Shown piece after piece: positions 11,101-21,448 of a stretch of 64,000 nt of DNA; within the stretch, counting starts at the first letter, position 1; each line of letters begins with the position of its first letter. The stretch covers positions 124,001 to 188,000 of the forward strand of contig CAJNDS010002080.1 of the NCBI GenBank assembly GCA_905221605.1, in the 5' to 3' direction. Position numbers and translations under genes: made by a program. This stretch comes from Symbiodinium natans (taxonomy: Eukaryota; Sar; Dinophyceae; Suessiales; Symbiodiniaceae). The notes under the pieces were generated by a model that worked only from the letters and a program-made list of their open reading frames with translations, was not told the origin of the DNA and ran no database searches.

Positions 11101-12895
11101 TTTAGGGTTTAGGGTTTAGGGTTTAGGGCTTGGTTGCTTCTTGAAGCTCCCCCGGTCGACCCATACACCAGGGTTGAGGTTGAGGCGTAGCAACCCCAAA
11201 CCCTGGAGTACCCCGTGAGGGCCTGAATTGGGGGAAGGGCCCCTGAACCCTAAACCCTAAACCCTAAACCCTAAACCCTAAACCCTCAAGATCCTCCTAA
11301 GTACCCGCCTAAATACGTAAATCAGGGGCCGCAAATGGGGGAAAAGCCACTACATCCGGCGAACTGCGTTGGCTCCCAAAGGCCCCCCGGCTGATAACGC
11401 GAGATGTCGGTCTTCAGCCGCTTCCTGTTGCGTTCCAAGAAGGCTTGAGGAAGGTTTAAGGTTCAGAGTTTAAGGCTTTGAGGGACCTACCCTTTAAGGA
11501 ATATATTGCCGTAATGCCCAAGACAGGCCAATAACTTAGATCACACCCCCCTCCAAACAAAATAACTCCAGCCCCCCCGCCCCCACCAAAAAAAAGTTAA
11601 AACAGATCACGGTTTAGGGTTTAAGGTTTAGGGTTCAGGGTTTAGGGTTTAGGGTTTAGGGTTCAGAAAGGGGCGCCAGCTTGCAGTTCGGTAAGGCTTG
11701 ACTGGAAGCTTTGGCTAGGGTCAGAGTTTACCCAAAGGCTCCTATGTAGTACCTTTTTGGGGTAGCATACTAAAATCCCCTATAGCTAACCCAAAAAGGA
11801 ACTACATTGGAGCCTTTGGGTAGGGTTTAGGGTGCGAAGCGTTCTTGGGCCACAGGCTGGAGGGTCTCTCCGAGAATTGAATTTAAGTGGGTGTTGCGGG
11901 TGCAGTTGTTCTGTCCCGAGCAGCCAGTGTCAAGTGGCTTCGGGGATTTAGGTGGAGGTTGCCCCCTCCCCACCGTCCCCTAGTTCCCCAGTTGAAACAC
12001 GTGTCCCTCTTCTTTTTTTGAAGTGGACCCCAACGCCAAGTTTAACACTCGCATCATGGAAACATTGGAGGGCCCCAGGAAGCTGCAACAACCTAGACCC
12101 TTCACATCAAATCCTAAAGCCCGAAATCACTAAATTTCAACAACCCCAACCCATCGCGCAAGCGCCTGACTACCCGAAGCCCTATGACACCAAGCCCCTC
12201 TATTACCTTAAACCTGTTAAGTCCCCGTCCTTTGCAAGACATCCCTTAAGGGACCAACGCACATCCTATGAAACAAATATGCCTGAAAAAAAATGCGTTC
12301 CTAAAGCCTACATCCCTAAACCCTGCAATCCTCAAGACCCTTGGTAGCCCGGTAACAGGGTTAAAACGGGCTGCCAGCCGTTTTGTACAGAGGGTAGCTC
12401 GGCAACGCCTGTGGTCAAAACCGAAACACAAGAAGGGCCAAAAGGATACCACTGGGCCACCAAGTTCGCCCTCCCCCTCTAAACCATCAACTCAAAACCT
12501 AAATCCTAAGCCCGAAACCCGAAACCCTACTGCACCCTACTAAACCCTAGACCCTAAACCCTCAACCCTGAACCTTTAAACCCTAAACCTCAAACCCTAA
12601 ACCCTAAACCCCAAACCCTAAACCCTAAACCCCTAAAACCCAACGGGGCGATCAGCTGGCGCCTGATCGCCAGCTCCCACTCCTCGAAACCCTAAACCCC
12701 AAATCCCAAACCCCAAACCCTCAACCCCAAACCCTAAACCCTAAACCCTAAACCCTAAACCCTAAACCCTAAACCCTAAACCCAAGCGCTAGCGAGGCGA
12801 AGATCTGCGCCTGATTGCCAGCTCCCACTCCTCGAAGTTGATCCGGCCGCTGTGGTCGGCGTCGGAGTCGGCGAAGAAGCAGACCCAGGCTTGTC
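2112..12895 (-). CDS. EF-hand calcium-binding protein, scattered exons
   Basis: Exon islands in order: 12895-12807 continued at 12688-12645, 11443-11392, 8912-8852, 8273-8245, 6960 to about 6925, 6624-6585, 5324-5287, 4011-3980, 2814-2750, 2185-2112. EF-hand loops are visible: DSDADHSGRINFEE, LDSDHSGEVSVEE followed in phase by VVQFLYR, and FLQIDTQKRG joined through a GC-AG intron to YITLDDLKRAV. The last pair joins as SDEALFQLWK-AMDEDSEMRVPL. Not every internal junction is solved, and the 12.8- and 11.4-kb exons may belong to a separate gene because an intact membrane-protein frame lies between them and the rest. Likely calcium sensing or regulation. Start and stop are not fixed. Confidence 0.55.
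4131..4222 (+). mobile_element. B-family MITE (GACCCAGGAGTA)
   Basis: Recurring layout: short A-rich stretch, GAAGGGGCTTATAAGGGAACC, then GGGAATAAGGGCC and a reversed end. Other copies are about 9355-9467, 45038-45098, 45700-45812, 47988-48095, 55307-55430 and 59730-59835. Confidence 0.75.
4690..5115 (+). other. 430-bp unique stretch without a firm gene
   Basis: Free of telomeric repeats and moderately GC-rich. Overlapping frames of 90-100 codons exist on both strands (for example VTVGQFSKAISAGATISMVG on plus). None has clear splice edges or a known motif. Confidence 0.3.
5388..5490 (+). repeat. TTTAGGG array
   Basis: About 13 heptamers in an EF-hand gene intron, right of exon 5324-5287. 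Confidence 0.95.
5765..5882 (-). other. 32-bp duplication flanking a telomeric array
   Basis: Positions 5765-5796 and 5851-5882 match at 30 of 32 bases and enclose 54 bp of CCCTAAA-type repeat. It lies within the EF-hand gene region; the coding status of the duplicated piece is not established. Confidence 0.6.
9083..9176 (+). mobile_element. CCCAAAGG MITE, copy 2, TA target duplication
   Basis: TA-CCCAAAGGCTCCTATG ... GGATCCTTTGGG-TA. Size, near-palindrome and TA duplication fit a Stowaway/Tc1-mariner-type MITE. Confidence 0.85.
9870..10739 (-). CDS. Cysteine-rich three-TM membrane protein, intronless, 289 aa
   Basis: The frame is open upstream to 10781, but the first ATG is at 10739 (MTESESSRQP). 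The protein has a polar N-terminus, a hydrophobic segment at about residues 31-53, a lumenal or extracellular region (about 60-212) with 14 cysteines and an NST glycosylation site at 75, a second hydrophobic segment at about 216-238, a basic linker, and a third at the C-terminus (about 268-289, ending IWGLF). The stop is TAA. I do not recognise the family; two membrane spans around a cysteine-rich domain recall the layout of BK-channel beta subunits, but only by topology. It is the only long clean frame in the window not made of repeats, and has no intron. Upstream sequence TTTCAACAG could also be a splice acceptor at 10782. Confidence 0.65.
   Translation of the reverse strand: MTESESSRQPADSAVYEPPAEQPQARRWPPLALLLAVVVCCSFCVLYIIWLRAVLSRSPSDDFVHFGVTECIVVNSTFMASTISCAGGTNCRSTPEGKKCSGRSGCSCLDQWAYRVEAQTSQGTLSLRGILSRDRDRQAEIGQYCPAHGDCGCAESAGTIDSEHPMGPSNCWLAAKGVSLEGPWPFSYTCSLCDEGCSSASCVKFEDPAVEWTRRLLPALLGSLATAVSCAAVVWEVYRFRRRPMNTNTSRKLKTKASCIQLAHLAASFMFKVAAPILMLCIFLIWGLF
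10828..10851 (-). other. Possible relict dinoflagellate spliced-leader sequence
   Basis: The minus strand reads GCCAGTTTGCTCTCAAG about 90 bases upstream of the 10739 ATG. The 3' part of the known dinoflagellate spliced leader is GCCATTTTGGCTCAAG, differing by two substitutions and one inserted base. A relict leader next to an intronless gene is the usual mark of a reinserted cDNA. The match is short and imperfect. Confidence 0.35.
10905..10978 (+). repeat. Hexanucleotide repeat (ACTAGC)n with GGTACT prelude
   Basis: Short GGTACT repeats (about 10897-10918) turn into about eight ACTAGC units. The tract lies just upstream of the membrane-protein gene and includes the palindrome GGTACCAGTACTAGCTGTAC. 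Confidence 0.8.
11729..11822 (+). mobile_element. CCCAAAGG MITE, copy 3
   Basis: Same 94-bp structure with TA on both sides. It lies within the 12.8-8.9 kb part of the EF-hand region, probably intronic. Confidence 0.85.
12659..12836 (-). other. 30-bp EF-hand exon duplication flanking a telomeric array
   Basis: Positions 12659-12688 and 12807-12836 match at 29 of 30 bases (coding FEEWELAIRR on the minus strand) and flank 118 bp that is mostly CCCTAAA. Precise removal is possible as a GA-AG (TTCGAG/GAGT) or GC-AG (ATCAG/GCGC) intron. Confidence 0.7.
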
Positions 12896-12999
12896 CTGCG
12901 GGTTTAGGGTTTAGGGTTTAGGGTTGAGGGTTTAGGGTTTAGGGTTTAGGGTTTGGGGTTTGCAGGGTTTAGGGTTTCTAGGGTTTAGGGTTTATAGGG

Positions 13000-14930
13000 T
13001 TTAAAGGGTTTCGGGTTTTTTAGGGTTCGTAGGGTTCATGTATGGTTCATAGGGTTGAGGGTTTAGGGTCTTTTGGCTTGTCCTGCTGAGGGTTTAAAGG
13101 GCTTCGGGCTGAGGGTTAGAAGGGTACTATAGGATTTATAGGGTTTAGGGCTTGAGGGTTTTTGGCTTGTCCTGCGGAGGACACAGGGTTTCGGGTTTAA
13201 GGCTATTAGGGTTTAGGGTGCAGGGTTTCGGGTTTCAAGTTAAGGGTTTGTACGGTTTAGGGTTAAGGGTTTATTGTGTTGTCGGTTTGAGGGTTTATAA
13301 GGTTCATAAGGCTCATAGGTCTCATAGGGTTCATAGGGGGTCATAGGTTTTACGGTTAAGGGTTTGAGGATTCAGGGTTTCGGGTTTAAGGTTAAGAGTT
13401 TAGGTGTAGTAAAAAAACACTTCTCCAAGGCGCCCCCCCCCCCCCCCCCGGCGCCGCCCCGTCAGAGATCCGCAAGGCATGTTACGAGGGGTTTAGGATT
13501 TAGGGCTTTTAGGGTTTAGAAGCTTTCATGTCCTGCTGAGAATGAAGCTTTGAGCTTTTGAGCCTTGAGTTTTGGGGCGGGGGCTTGCAAGCTGTTAGGG
13601 TTACTAGGAACCCCTAAACCCTAAACTCTAAACCCTAAACCAGGTCCCCTAATCTCAAATCCAAAGCGTGTTGGTTTTAGGGTTTTGGGTTTCTGCTTTA
13701 GGGTTGAAGGTTTGGGGGTGCACCCTGAGCACTTTGATTCCCCACATCCTCTGAACCCTGAAACACCTAAACCTGAACCCGAACCTCTAAGCACTCTCCA
13801 AACAGAGCATTCAGGACGCCCCTCCACCCTGCACCATGCCACGAACCCGAAACCCTAACCCTGAACCCTAAACCCTACTAGCCCCAAACCCTACCCCTCG
13901 TTCACCCTGAACCCTGTACCCTGTTGGCCAAAAATGGCATATGGCAGTCCGGCCGAACAGTGGATGCCACGATCTGCGCAGTAGTTGCCTGACTGGAACT
14001 GAGTTACTCGGGTAGTTCTCCAAGTTAGGGTGAGGGTTCAGGGTTTAGGGTTTCGGGTTTGTTTAGGATTTAGGGTTTAGGGCTTAGGGCTTCGGGCTTC
14101 GGGCTTAGGGCTTAGGCTTTATCTAGGGTTTAGGCTTCCTTTGTCTTTAAGGCTACGTACCGTACCAATTATGGGACCCCAAAACGGACCCTCGTTCAGA
14201 GAGCTAACCACATGCGTGATTCTCCACTTCAGTGTCCTCAAAAGTAGTTTTTTATGTGCTATTTCGTTTTTGAAGGCTGGGCTTTGGGTGGTGGAGTGTG
14301 TGGTCAGTACTAGAAATGTGGGTTTAAGGCTACTGTACTATAGGGGTTTAGGGCTTCTGGTTGCTAGGAACCCTAAACCCTAAAGGTTGCTAGGAACCCT
14401 AAACCCTAAACCCTAAACCCTAAACCCTAGTTCCCCGTTTGGGCTCAAAGCCTGCAGGATAGATCCCCGTGCCCGCAACTTGTGAGAACTTGACGCCTCA
14501 TCTTGCCCTTCATAACCGTTTAAGGGATGACATATGGGGTACCCGGAAACCCTAAACCCTAAACCCGAAACCCTAAACCCGAAACCCTAAACACTACCCC
14601 AAACCCGGGCCCTAAACCCTAAACCCTGAGGGATTGGGGGTGTAGAACCGTGAAGACCTCATGCCAACTTGGGCTCTCAGGGAAACCCTCGATAACTGCC
14701 ACATTCTGCAGAAATCCTGGGGTTTAGGGTTTAGGGTTTAGGGTTTAGGGTTTAGGGTTTAGGGTTTAGGGTTTAGGGTTCAGCAGCTCTGGGTCGAGCA
14801 ATCTCTAGTAGAGCCGTTGTCTGGACTCTAGAAAAAAACCCACCCACCCAGAGAATCCCAAAACATTAAGAAATATAAAGTTCTCATTTTTCCTCAGCAA
14901 GCCCTGTCCTCCAACCTCATTTATTCATTC
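13000..14930. repeat. Degenerate telomeric repeats, no supported gene
   Basis: Decayed TTTAGGG/CCCTAAA variants with short unique islands. One island at 13930-14015 (minus, ATTAQIVASTVRPD after CAG) is exon-like but unsupported. Confidence 0.5.
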
Positions 14931-14935
14931 TGCTC

Positions 14936-15480
14936 GTGTTTTTTGTCATTCTGCTTGGTTTCCATTCTGCTCGTATGCGTTTCTTTCTGCTCGTATTCAT
15001 TCTGCTCGTATTCGTTCTTTTTCTGATCTGCTCGTCTCGTGTTCGTTCTCGTTCTGCTCGTATTCATTCTGCTCGTATTCGCTCTCTCTGCTCGATTTCA
15101 GTCCGCTCGTTTTCGTTGTTTTTCTTCTCGTATTCATTCTGTTCGTATTCGCTCTCTCTCTCTCTCTGCGCGATTTCAGTCTGCTCGTCTTCGTTCTCTC
15201 TCTGCTCGTAATCATTCTGCTCGTATTCGTTCTCTTTCTGCTCATATTCATTTTGCTCGTGTTCGTTCTCTTTCTGCTCGTATTCGTGCTATTTCTGCAC
15301 GCTCTCTGCTCGATTTCAGTCCGCTCGTTTTCGCTGTCTTTCTGCTCGTACTGAGTCTGCTCGTACTCATTCTCTTTCTGCTCGTATTCATTCTGCTCGT
15401 ATTCGTTCTCTCTCTGCTCGACGTCAGTCTGCTCGTATTCGTTCTCTTTCTGCTCATATTCACTTTGCTCGTAATCGTTT
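14936..15480 (+). repeat. Minisatellite of CTGCTCGTATTC units
   Basis: Units of about 16-36 bp built on TCTGCTCGTATTCATT and GTTCTCTT. Most unit lengths are multiples of three, so both strands stay open: the minus strand gives a 190-codon frame of ENEYEQ-type repeats, but it lacks an ATG. I treat it as a repeat first and a protein second. Confidence 0.85.
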
Positions 15481-15599
15481 TCCCCGGTGACCCTGCCTAT
15501 TTTTGGCCGTCCTGTTGGTTGTGTTTGGCACACTTTAAGCTGCCTGGCTTCCACATGGTTGCTTTCCAATTAGTGCCCCGGTGACCTCGCCTCATGTTG

Positions 15600-16000
15600 G
15601 CTCCTGCTCGTAGGGTTTGATGAGAGGCCTAGAGGTTTGTCGTATGTCCCCTCTCTTCGTGCTCGTAGGGTTTGTCGTATGTCCCTCCCTTCATGCTCGT
15701 AGGGTTTGATGAGAGGTCTACAGGTTTGTCGTACGTCCCCTCCCTTCGTGCTCTTAGATTTTGTCGTATGTCGCCTCCCTTCGTGCTCGTCGGCTTTGTC
15801 GTATGTCCCTCTTTGTCTGCTTGCAGAGAATCCCAAGAATTAAGAAACTGAGGTTTTATTTTCAGAGGTTTGTCGTATGTCCCCTCCCTTCGTGCTCGTC
15901 GGCTTTGTCGTATGCAGAAGAATCCCAAAACATTGAGAAATGCATGGGTTTATTTTAGAGGTTTGTCGTATGTCCCCTCCCTTCGTGCTCCAACCCAGTC
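15600..16000 (+). repeat. Minisatellite of TTTGTCGTATGTCCCCTCCC units
   Basis: About eight irregular copies of GGTTTGTCGTATGTCCC(CTCCC)TTCGTGCTCGT, with two separate inserts resembling each other (AATCCCAAGAATTAAGAAA at about 15830, AATCCCAAAACATTGAGAAA at about 15922; also near 14855). Confidence 0.85.
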
Positions 16001-16151
16001 CGGAAGTTGCTTTTCCCCACCCCACCCTCGGACCACCCAAGATGCGAAACACTGGGAAGGGGCTGCTGCGTTGCCCGGCCGCAAAGCCTTCATCTTGATC
16101 TGGCCCAGACCCAGGTTTTCAAGCCGAGAATGGGGGTCTGGGCCAGAAGAG

Positions 16152-16408
16152 GGAGTGGGGGGGGTGGGGGGGTGGGGGGGGGGTGGGGGTGTGGGGGGGG
16201 GGGGGTGGTGGGGGGTGGGGGGGGTGGGGGGGTGGGGGGTGGGGGGGTGGGGTGTGGGGGGGGGGGGGGGGGGGGGTGGGGGGGGGGGGTGGGGGGGGGG
16301 GTGTGGGGGGGTGGGGGGGGGGGGGGGGGGTGGGGGGGGGGGGGGGGTGGGGGGTGGGGGGGGTGGGGGGGGGTGGGGGGGGGGGTGGGTGGGGGGGTGG
16401 TGGGGGTG
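16152..16408 (+). repeat. G-run tract
   Basis: About 250 bp of G-runs broken only by single T bases. It is a strong G-quadruplex candidate and an assembly risk. Confidence 0.9.
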
Positions 16409-16965
16409 GCCATTGGCAAAAAAGCCGTGGCCATTGGCAAAAAAAGCCGTGGCCATTGGCAAAAAAGCCGTGGCCATTGGCAAAAAAGCCGTGGCCATTG
16501 GCAAAAAAGCCGTGGCCATTGGCAACTTTCCCGTGGCCATTGGCAAATGCCACTTGCCAATGGCCACGGCTTTTTTGCCAATGGCCACGTTCCCCATTAA
16601 GGTTGGGCCCCAACCTTAATGGGGAACGTGGCCATTGGCAAAAAAGCCGTGGCCATTGGCAAAAAGCCCGAAAAGTTGCCAATGGCCACGGCTTTTTTGC
16701 CAATGGCCACGTTCCCCATTAAGGTTGGGGCGCATTTTGTGCGAATTGGGTTTGAAAAACCCATTTTGGCGACCAACCTTAATGACATTGGTGGCCATTG
16801 GCAAAAAAGCCGTGGCCATTGGCAACTTTCCCGTGGCCATTGGCGAATTTGCCAATGGCCACGGCTTTTTTGCCAATGGCCACGGCTTTTTTTGCCAATG
16901 GCCACGGCTTTTTTGCCAATGGCCACGGTATTTTTGCCAATGGCCACGTTCCCCATTAAGGTTTA
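16408..16965 (+). repeat. 21-bp repeats in nested palindromes
   Basis: The unit GGCCATTGGC + AAAAAAGCCGT is repeated forward and inverted. Three blocks are each bounded by AACCTTAATGGGGAACGTGG or its reverse. The perfect palindrome CCCCATTAAGGTTGGGCCCC/AACCTTAATGGGG is centred near 16611, with further fold centres near 16553, 16677 and 16850. Confidence 0.9.
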
Positions 16966-17144
16966 AATTATTATATGAAAGAGAGAGTTTAGGGTTTAGG
17001 GTTTAGGGTTTAGGGTTTAGGGTTTAGGGTCCAGGGTTTGGAGCTGTACAGGGGTCAGCATATCAAGGCTGAAGCATCTCGTCCTTTAAATAACCTCTGC
17101 TATCACTCTGTCCCTCTACCTCTTCCGGCTTGACTTAGGACGAA

Positions 17145-17400
17145 TATGGGTTTCCCTGCTACCCGCCTCAAGACTACCCCTCCCCCCTCGTTCCCCCCTT
17201 ATTGAACCTTTTTTAGGCTTCTTTATCCCTATACAGCCTTAACTATGGGGGGAACCTAGCAAGGGGGGGGGGGGGGGGGGGGGGGCAGTAGTAACTTAGT
17301 TGCTGAGTTCATAAGCCCCAAAAAAATGCACACCTTCAGTTAAAAGGGGGGGGGGGGGGGTAGGGGAACCCATGAATAAACACTGAGGTCACAGCTTACG
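17145..17400 (+). mobile_element. Q-family element with G-runs
   Basis: GGGTTTCCCTGCTACC at the left and GGGGTAGGGGAACCCATGA at the right are inverted; the inner AACTATGGGGGGAACCTAG matches the copy at about 37840-37940 (TTCTGGGGGGAACCTAGGG). A G-run and a fragment of the CTTAGTTGCTGAG introner family (17291) lie inside. Confidence 0.6.
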
Positions 17401-17449
17401 CATCGGGTCAACATCGTCGCCAACCTCGGCACTCGATTTGACCCCAGCC

Positions 17450-20400
17450 GTGCTTCAGATTGGGTTTAGGGTTTAGGGTTTAGGGTTTAGGGTTTAGGGT
17501 TTAGGGTTTAGGGTTTAGGGTTTAGGGTTTAGGGTTTGCGGTTTAGGGTTTAGGGTTTAGGGTTTGGGGTTTAAGGTTTAGGGTTTAGGGCTTAGGGTTT
17601 AGGATTTAGGGTTTAGGGTGTCAGTCTATTAATATCAGATATCAGCACCAAACACGGGAGGTCTAACCCTGCGGTACGGCCCTACAAGGCCTGCTGCCGC
17701 TCTCATCCGGATATTGAACCCACCCAAGAAAACACCCTTCACGAACACTTTTTTTCAGACAAGGCCTCAAAAGCCTGAGCAGTCATCGCAGGACTGCAAC
17801 GTCCGGACGAAACCCCACAGGTCGTGAACAAACCCTAAACCCTAAACTCATGCACCCTTACCGCCTCAGGCCTTTCCTAGAGCAGCAAGCCCTTGCACCC
17901 TACACGTTCAACCCCTAGACCAACAAAGACATGGAGACAGAGGGTCTAAGGTTTAGGGTTTACAGGGGTTTGTGTAGGGTTCAGGGTCCCACTAAACCCT
18001 AAACCCTAAAACCCTAAACCCTAAACCCTGGCCCTAAACCCATGAATACGTAGGTGCTGAGAACCCTTTTTCCCCTTCAACTGCAAGATACGGAGACCCG
18101 AAACCCTAATCCGAGCTTCCGCACTCTTCCACCCCACCATGCCTGCAAAGGAGGTTTAGGGTTTAGGGGTTTAGGGGTTTAGGGGTTTAGGGGTTTAGGG
18201 GTTTAGGGGTTTAAGGGTTTAGGGGTTTAGGGGTTTAGGGGTTTAGGGGTTTAGGGGTTTAGGGGTTTAGGGGTTTGGGGTTTCGGGTTTCGGGTTTAGG
18301 GTTCAGGGTTTAGTACAGGTGTTTAGGGTCTAAGGTTTAAGATTTAGGGTTTAGGGTTTCGGGTTTAGGGCTTGTCGGGTCAGGGGTTTAGGGTTACACG
18401 AAACTGCTTGAAACCCTGAAAGGTATGAGCAGGACAAGGAACGAAGTAAGGGCTTTGTGTTGCGCGGCACTTCTCCTGAAACGGTTCCTGGTAAGCCCCA
18501 AACCCTTAAACCCCCAACCCTAAACCCCAATCCCTAAAACTCAAACCCCCGAACACCCGACCCGCCAACCTTCAACCCCAAAACCCTATAAAACCCTAAA
18601 CCCCCAAGCCCTAAACCCTAAACCCCAAACCCTTAACCCTAAACCCTAAACCCCCCTAAGCCCTTAACCCTAAAAAAGCCTGTGCCCAGTCGTCATTCTC
18701 GACGCCGCCTGCACAAGGCCAGGATTTCTTGGGTATTGAAGTTTAGGGTTTCGGGTTTGGGGTTTAGGGTTTAGGGTTTAGAGCTTAGGATTTGTAGGGT
18801 GAAGTGTACATGAAACCCAGGTTAGGGTACTTAGGACCCCTCCAACTACTTTGATCATCGAAGCCGCGCCAATCCTGCGCTTGCTCCGCCCCGCACACAA
18901 CTTAGACGCCCAACTCTCAAAGCCCTAGGCCCTAAGCACCCTGAAGCGGGTTTAGGGTTTAGGGATTAGGGGTTGAGGGGTTGAGGGGTGTAGGGTTTTA
19001 GGGTACCGAAACCCGAAAACTCAAACCCCAAACCCCAACCCCCCCCCCCCCCCCCCCCCGCCCCCCCACACCCCAACCCATCACTGCAAAAACAGTCCAC
19101 AAAGTGTTCAACGTGCCTGCACTCAAAAACTCTACACCCCCTAACCAAACAGAACCCGAAGCCTGAACCCCTAAACCCTCAAAACCATGAACCCTTTAAG
19201 GGCACATAGGGTTTAGGGTTTAGGGCTTGGGTTTAGGGCTCGGGGTTCAAGATTTAGGGTTTAGGGTTTAGGGTTTAAGGTTAGGGTTTGGGGTTCAGGG
19301 CACACCTCCGCCACATTACTGGAGCTCCGCCGCCGGGAGCTGGCGGCTGATGGCCTTCTGGAGCCTCTCAGCTGTCAGGGGTTTTGGGGTTTAGGGTTTT
19401 GGGTTTAAGGCCGCATGGAGGATGGCGCGGGGATGTTGTCTAAGGGTAAATACATGGTCTTTTAGGGCTTAGGCTTTAGGGTCCAGGGTTTAGGGAAGCC
19501 CTTAGTGTAGTCTCTTGCTCTCCTTAAAGGGTTCTGAAGTATGGGCCCTTGGGTTTCATAAGGGCCCACAGTAAGGGGTGCCTTAAAGGGTCTTAGGGCT
19601 TGAAGGGTCCCAAGGGTTTGGGGGTTTAAGGGTTTGAGGGTGTAGGGTTTTGAGGGTTGAAGGATTAGGGTTTAGGGTTTAGGGTTTAGGGTTTAGGGAT
19701 TGGGTTTAGGGTTTAGGGACCTTAAGGGTGTAGGGTCTTAGGGTTGAGGGTCTTGGGGTTTAGGGGCACCAAGTGTGAGGGTCTAGGGTTTTGGGTTTAG
19801 GGTTTAGGGTTTGGGGTTTAGGGTTTAGGGTTTAGGGCTCTGAAGTAGCTCCCTCCTTGGGTTGGGAGGAGAGGATGTGGGGTCTTTGTAGGGCTTGGGT
19901 GTGCAGGGTTCAGGAGTTTAGGCTTCAAGGTCTGAGGGCGTTGGTGTGTTGCTTAGGGTAGGTCTAAGAACCCTGTGAACCCTAAACCCCAAAGCCCAAA
20001 CCCTAAACCCTAGACCTAAATCTTAACCCCTAAACCCTAAACCCTAAACCCTAAACCCTAAACCCTAAACCCTAAACCCTAAACCCTAAACCCTAAACCC
20101 TAAACCCTAAACCAGCCAAAAGCATATGGAACCAGCCTGGTGAGGCGTGGCTGAAGGAGCTTCGGTGCGGTATGGCCAGGGTCGCCTGTGTGGGGACTTG
20201 AAGGATGGGGGTGGTTGGGGTTTAGGGTTTGGGGTTTGGGGTTTAGGGTTTAGGGTTTGGGGTTTAGGGCTTGGGGTTTAGGGTTTGGGGTTTAGGGTTT
20301 AGGGTATCCCGAACGCTCAGATCTCACTTGGAAACCTCTAAAGCATCGGGGCTGTGCAGGATTCAAAGCCCTAGACGACGAAGGTTGTGCTATTGCAAAA

Positions 20401-20770
20401 GCAAAGACCTGCAAGCAACAGAAACCCCAAACCCTAAACCCCAAAGCCCTAAATCCGAAACCCTAGACCCCAGACCCCAAAAGATCCCAAAAGAATGCTC
20501 ACATCCCCAAATTTGAACCGGAACGCCACCAGTAATCGACAAACCTACAACTGGCCGCCATGCACTCAGCAATCCTCTGCCTACTGTAACACCCTCAACC
20601 CTCGAACCCTAACCTAAACCCCCTAAACCTGAACCCTAAATCCTAAACCCTAACCCTAGACGAAAACGGATGAAATTCATCTCGAGCCTGTTCTTTCAGG
20701 GCGTGATCTAGATTCTTGTGAGGTAGGGTTGTTGTCGAGGTTCTTCGTGTGTGCAGAAAGGGCACCTGCG
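17450..20770. repeat. Telomeric-repeat-rich stretch, no supported gene
   Basis: Alternating TTTAGGG and CCCTAAA arrays, a C-run at 19039-19060, and unique islands of under 200 bp (about 17640-17830, 20120-20215). I see no exon chain. Confidence 0.5.
18152..18292 (+). repeat. Variant array (TTTAGGGG)n
   Basis: About 15 octamers with one extra G, then TTTCGGG variants. Confidence 0.9.
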
Positions 20771-21120
20771 AAAATATTGGTGAGTGTATGTAAGTATGTG
20801 AGTGTGTAAGTATGTAAGTATGTATGTAAGTAAGTAAGTAAGTAAGTAAGTATGTATGTAGAAAACACATGCATGCATGCATGCATGTATGTAAGTATGT
20901 AAGTATGTAAGTATGTAAGTATGTATGTATGTATGTATGTACGTATGTATGTATGTATGTATGTATGCCTGTATGCATGCATGCATGCATGCATGTGTTT
21001 TCTACATACATACATACATACATACATACATACATACATACATACATACCTACCTACCTACCTACATACATACATACATACATACACACACACATATATA
21101 TATATATATATACATATGTG
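20770..21120 (+). repeat. Tetranucleotide palindrome (GTAT/CATA)
   Basis: GTAT and GTAA repeats on the left and CATA/CCTA repeats on the right are inverted. The arms share TAGAAAACACATGCATGCAT (20859-20878) and its reverse (about 20984-21004). It ends in CA and TA dinucleotides. A cruciform of about 330 bp is possible. Confidence 0.9.
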
Positions 21121-21448
21121 GATGGTTATATAGGGGGGGGGGGGGGGCACACACCCTGCGCTGAGCCTGGCCCGCAGGGCTCACAGGAGACTCGGACGAC
21201 GAACCACCTGCTCTCAAAGACTCTTTGACCAGGTTTTGAGAGACTTCCAGTGGTTCTGAGGAACTAGGATGGCCCTTACAACCCTCTGAAAGATATTCCT
21301 CTTAAACCCAGTACGGCAAAAATATATAATGTCCCAAGGGCCTACCTAGGTAAGAGAACTAGATTGCAAGGAGGTTCCTCTGTTGACACTTACATCGGAT
21401 TTGGAATTCAAATGATGCACAGCAGGACGCGCAACTAAGAACCAACAT

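Noticed and set aside
11952-12347. 131-codon plus frame
   Set aside because: Mostly decayed CCCTAAA text (CCTAAAGCCCGAAATC and similar). No domain, no splice edges.
14997-15584. 190-codon minus and 181-codon plus frames in the CTGCTCGTATTC minisatellite
   Set aside because: Both strands are open because of unit length; the minus frame has no ATG. A repeat protein is not excluded but is not supported.
16140-16720. Several 160-250 codon frames on both strands (Gly- or Pro-rich, with AIGKKAV or GHWQKS repeats)
   Set aside because: They are translations of G-runs and the 21-bp repeat. All six frames are open, as expected for repeat lengths divisible by three.
20034-20113. A chromosome end inside the window
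   Set aside because: Telomeric arrays here and elsewhere are internal, short and in both orientations; none is terminal.
20643-21228. Frames rich in MYVC and THIHTY
   Set aside because: GTAT/CATA microsatellite translations.
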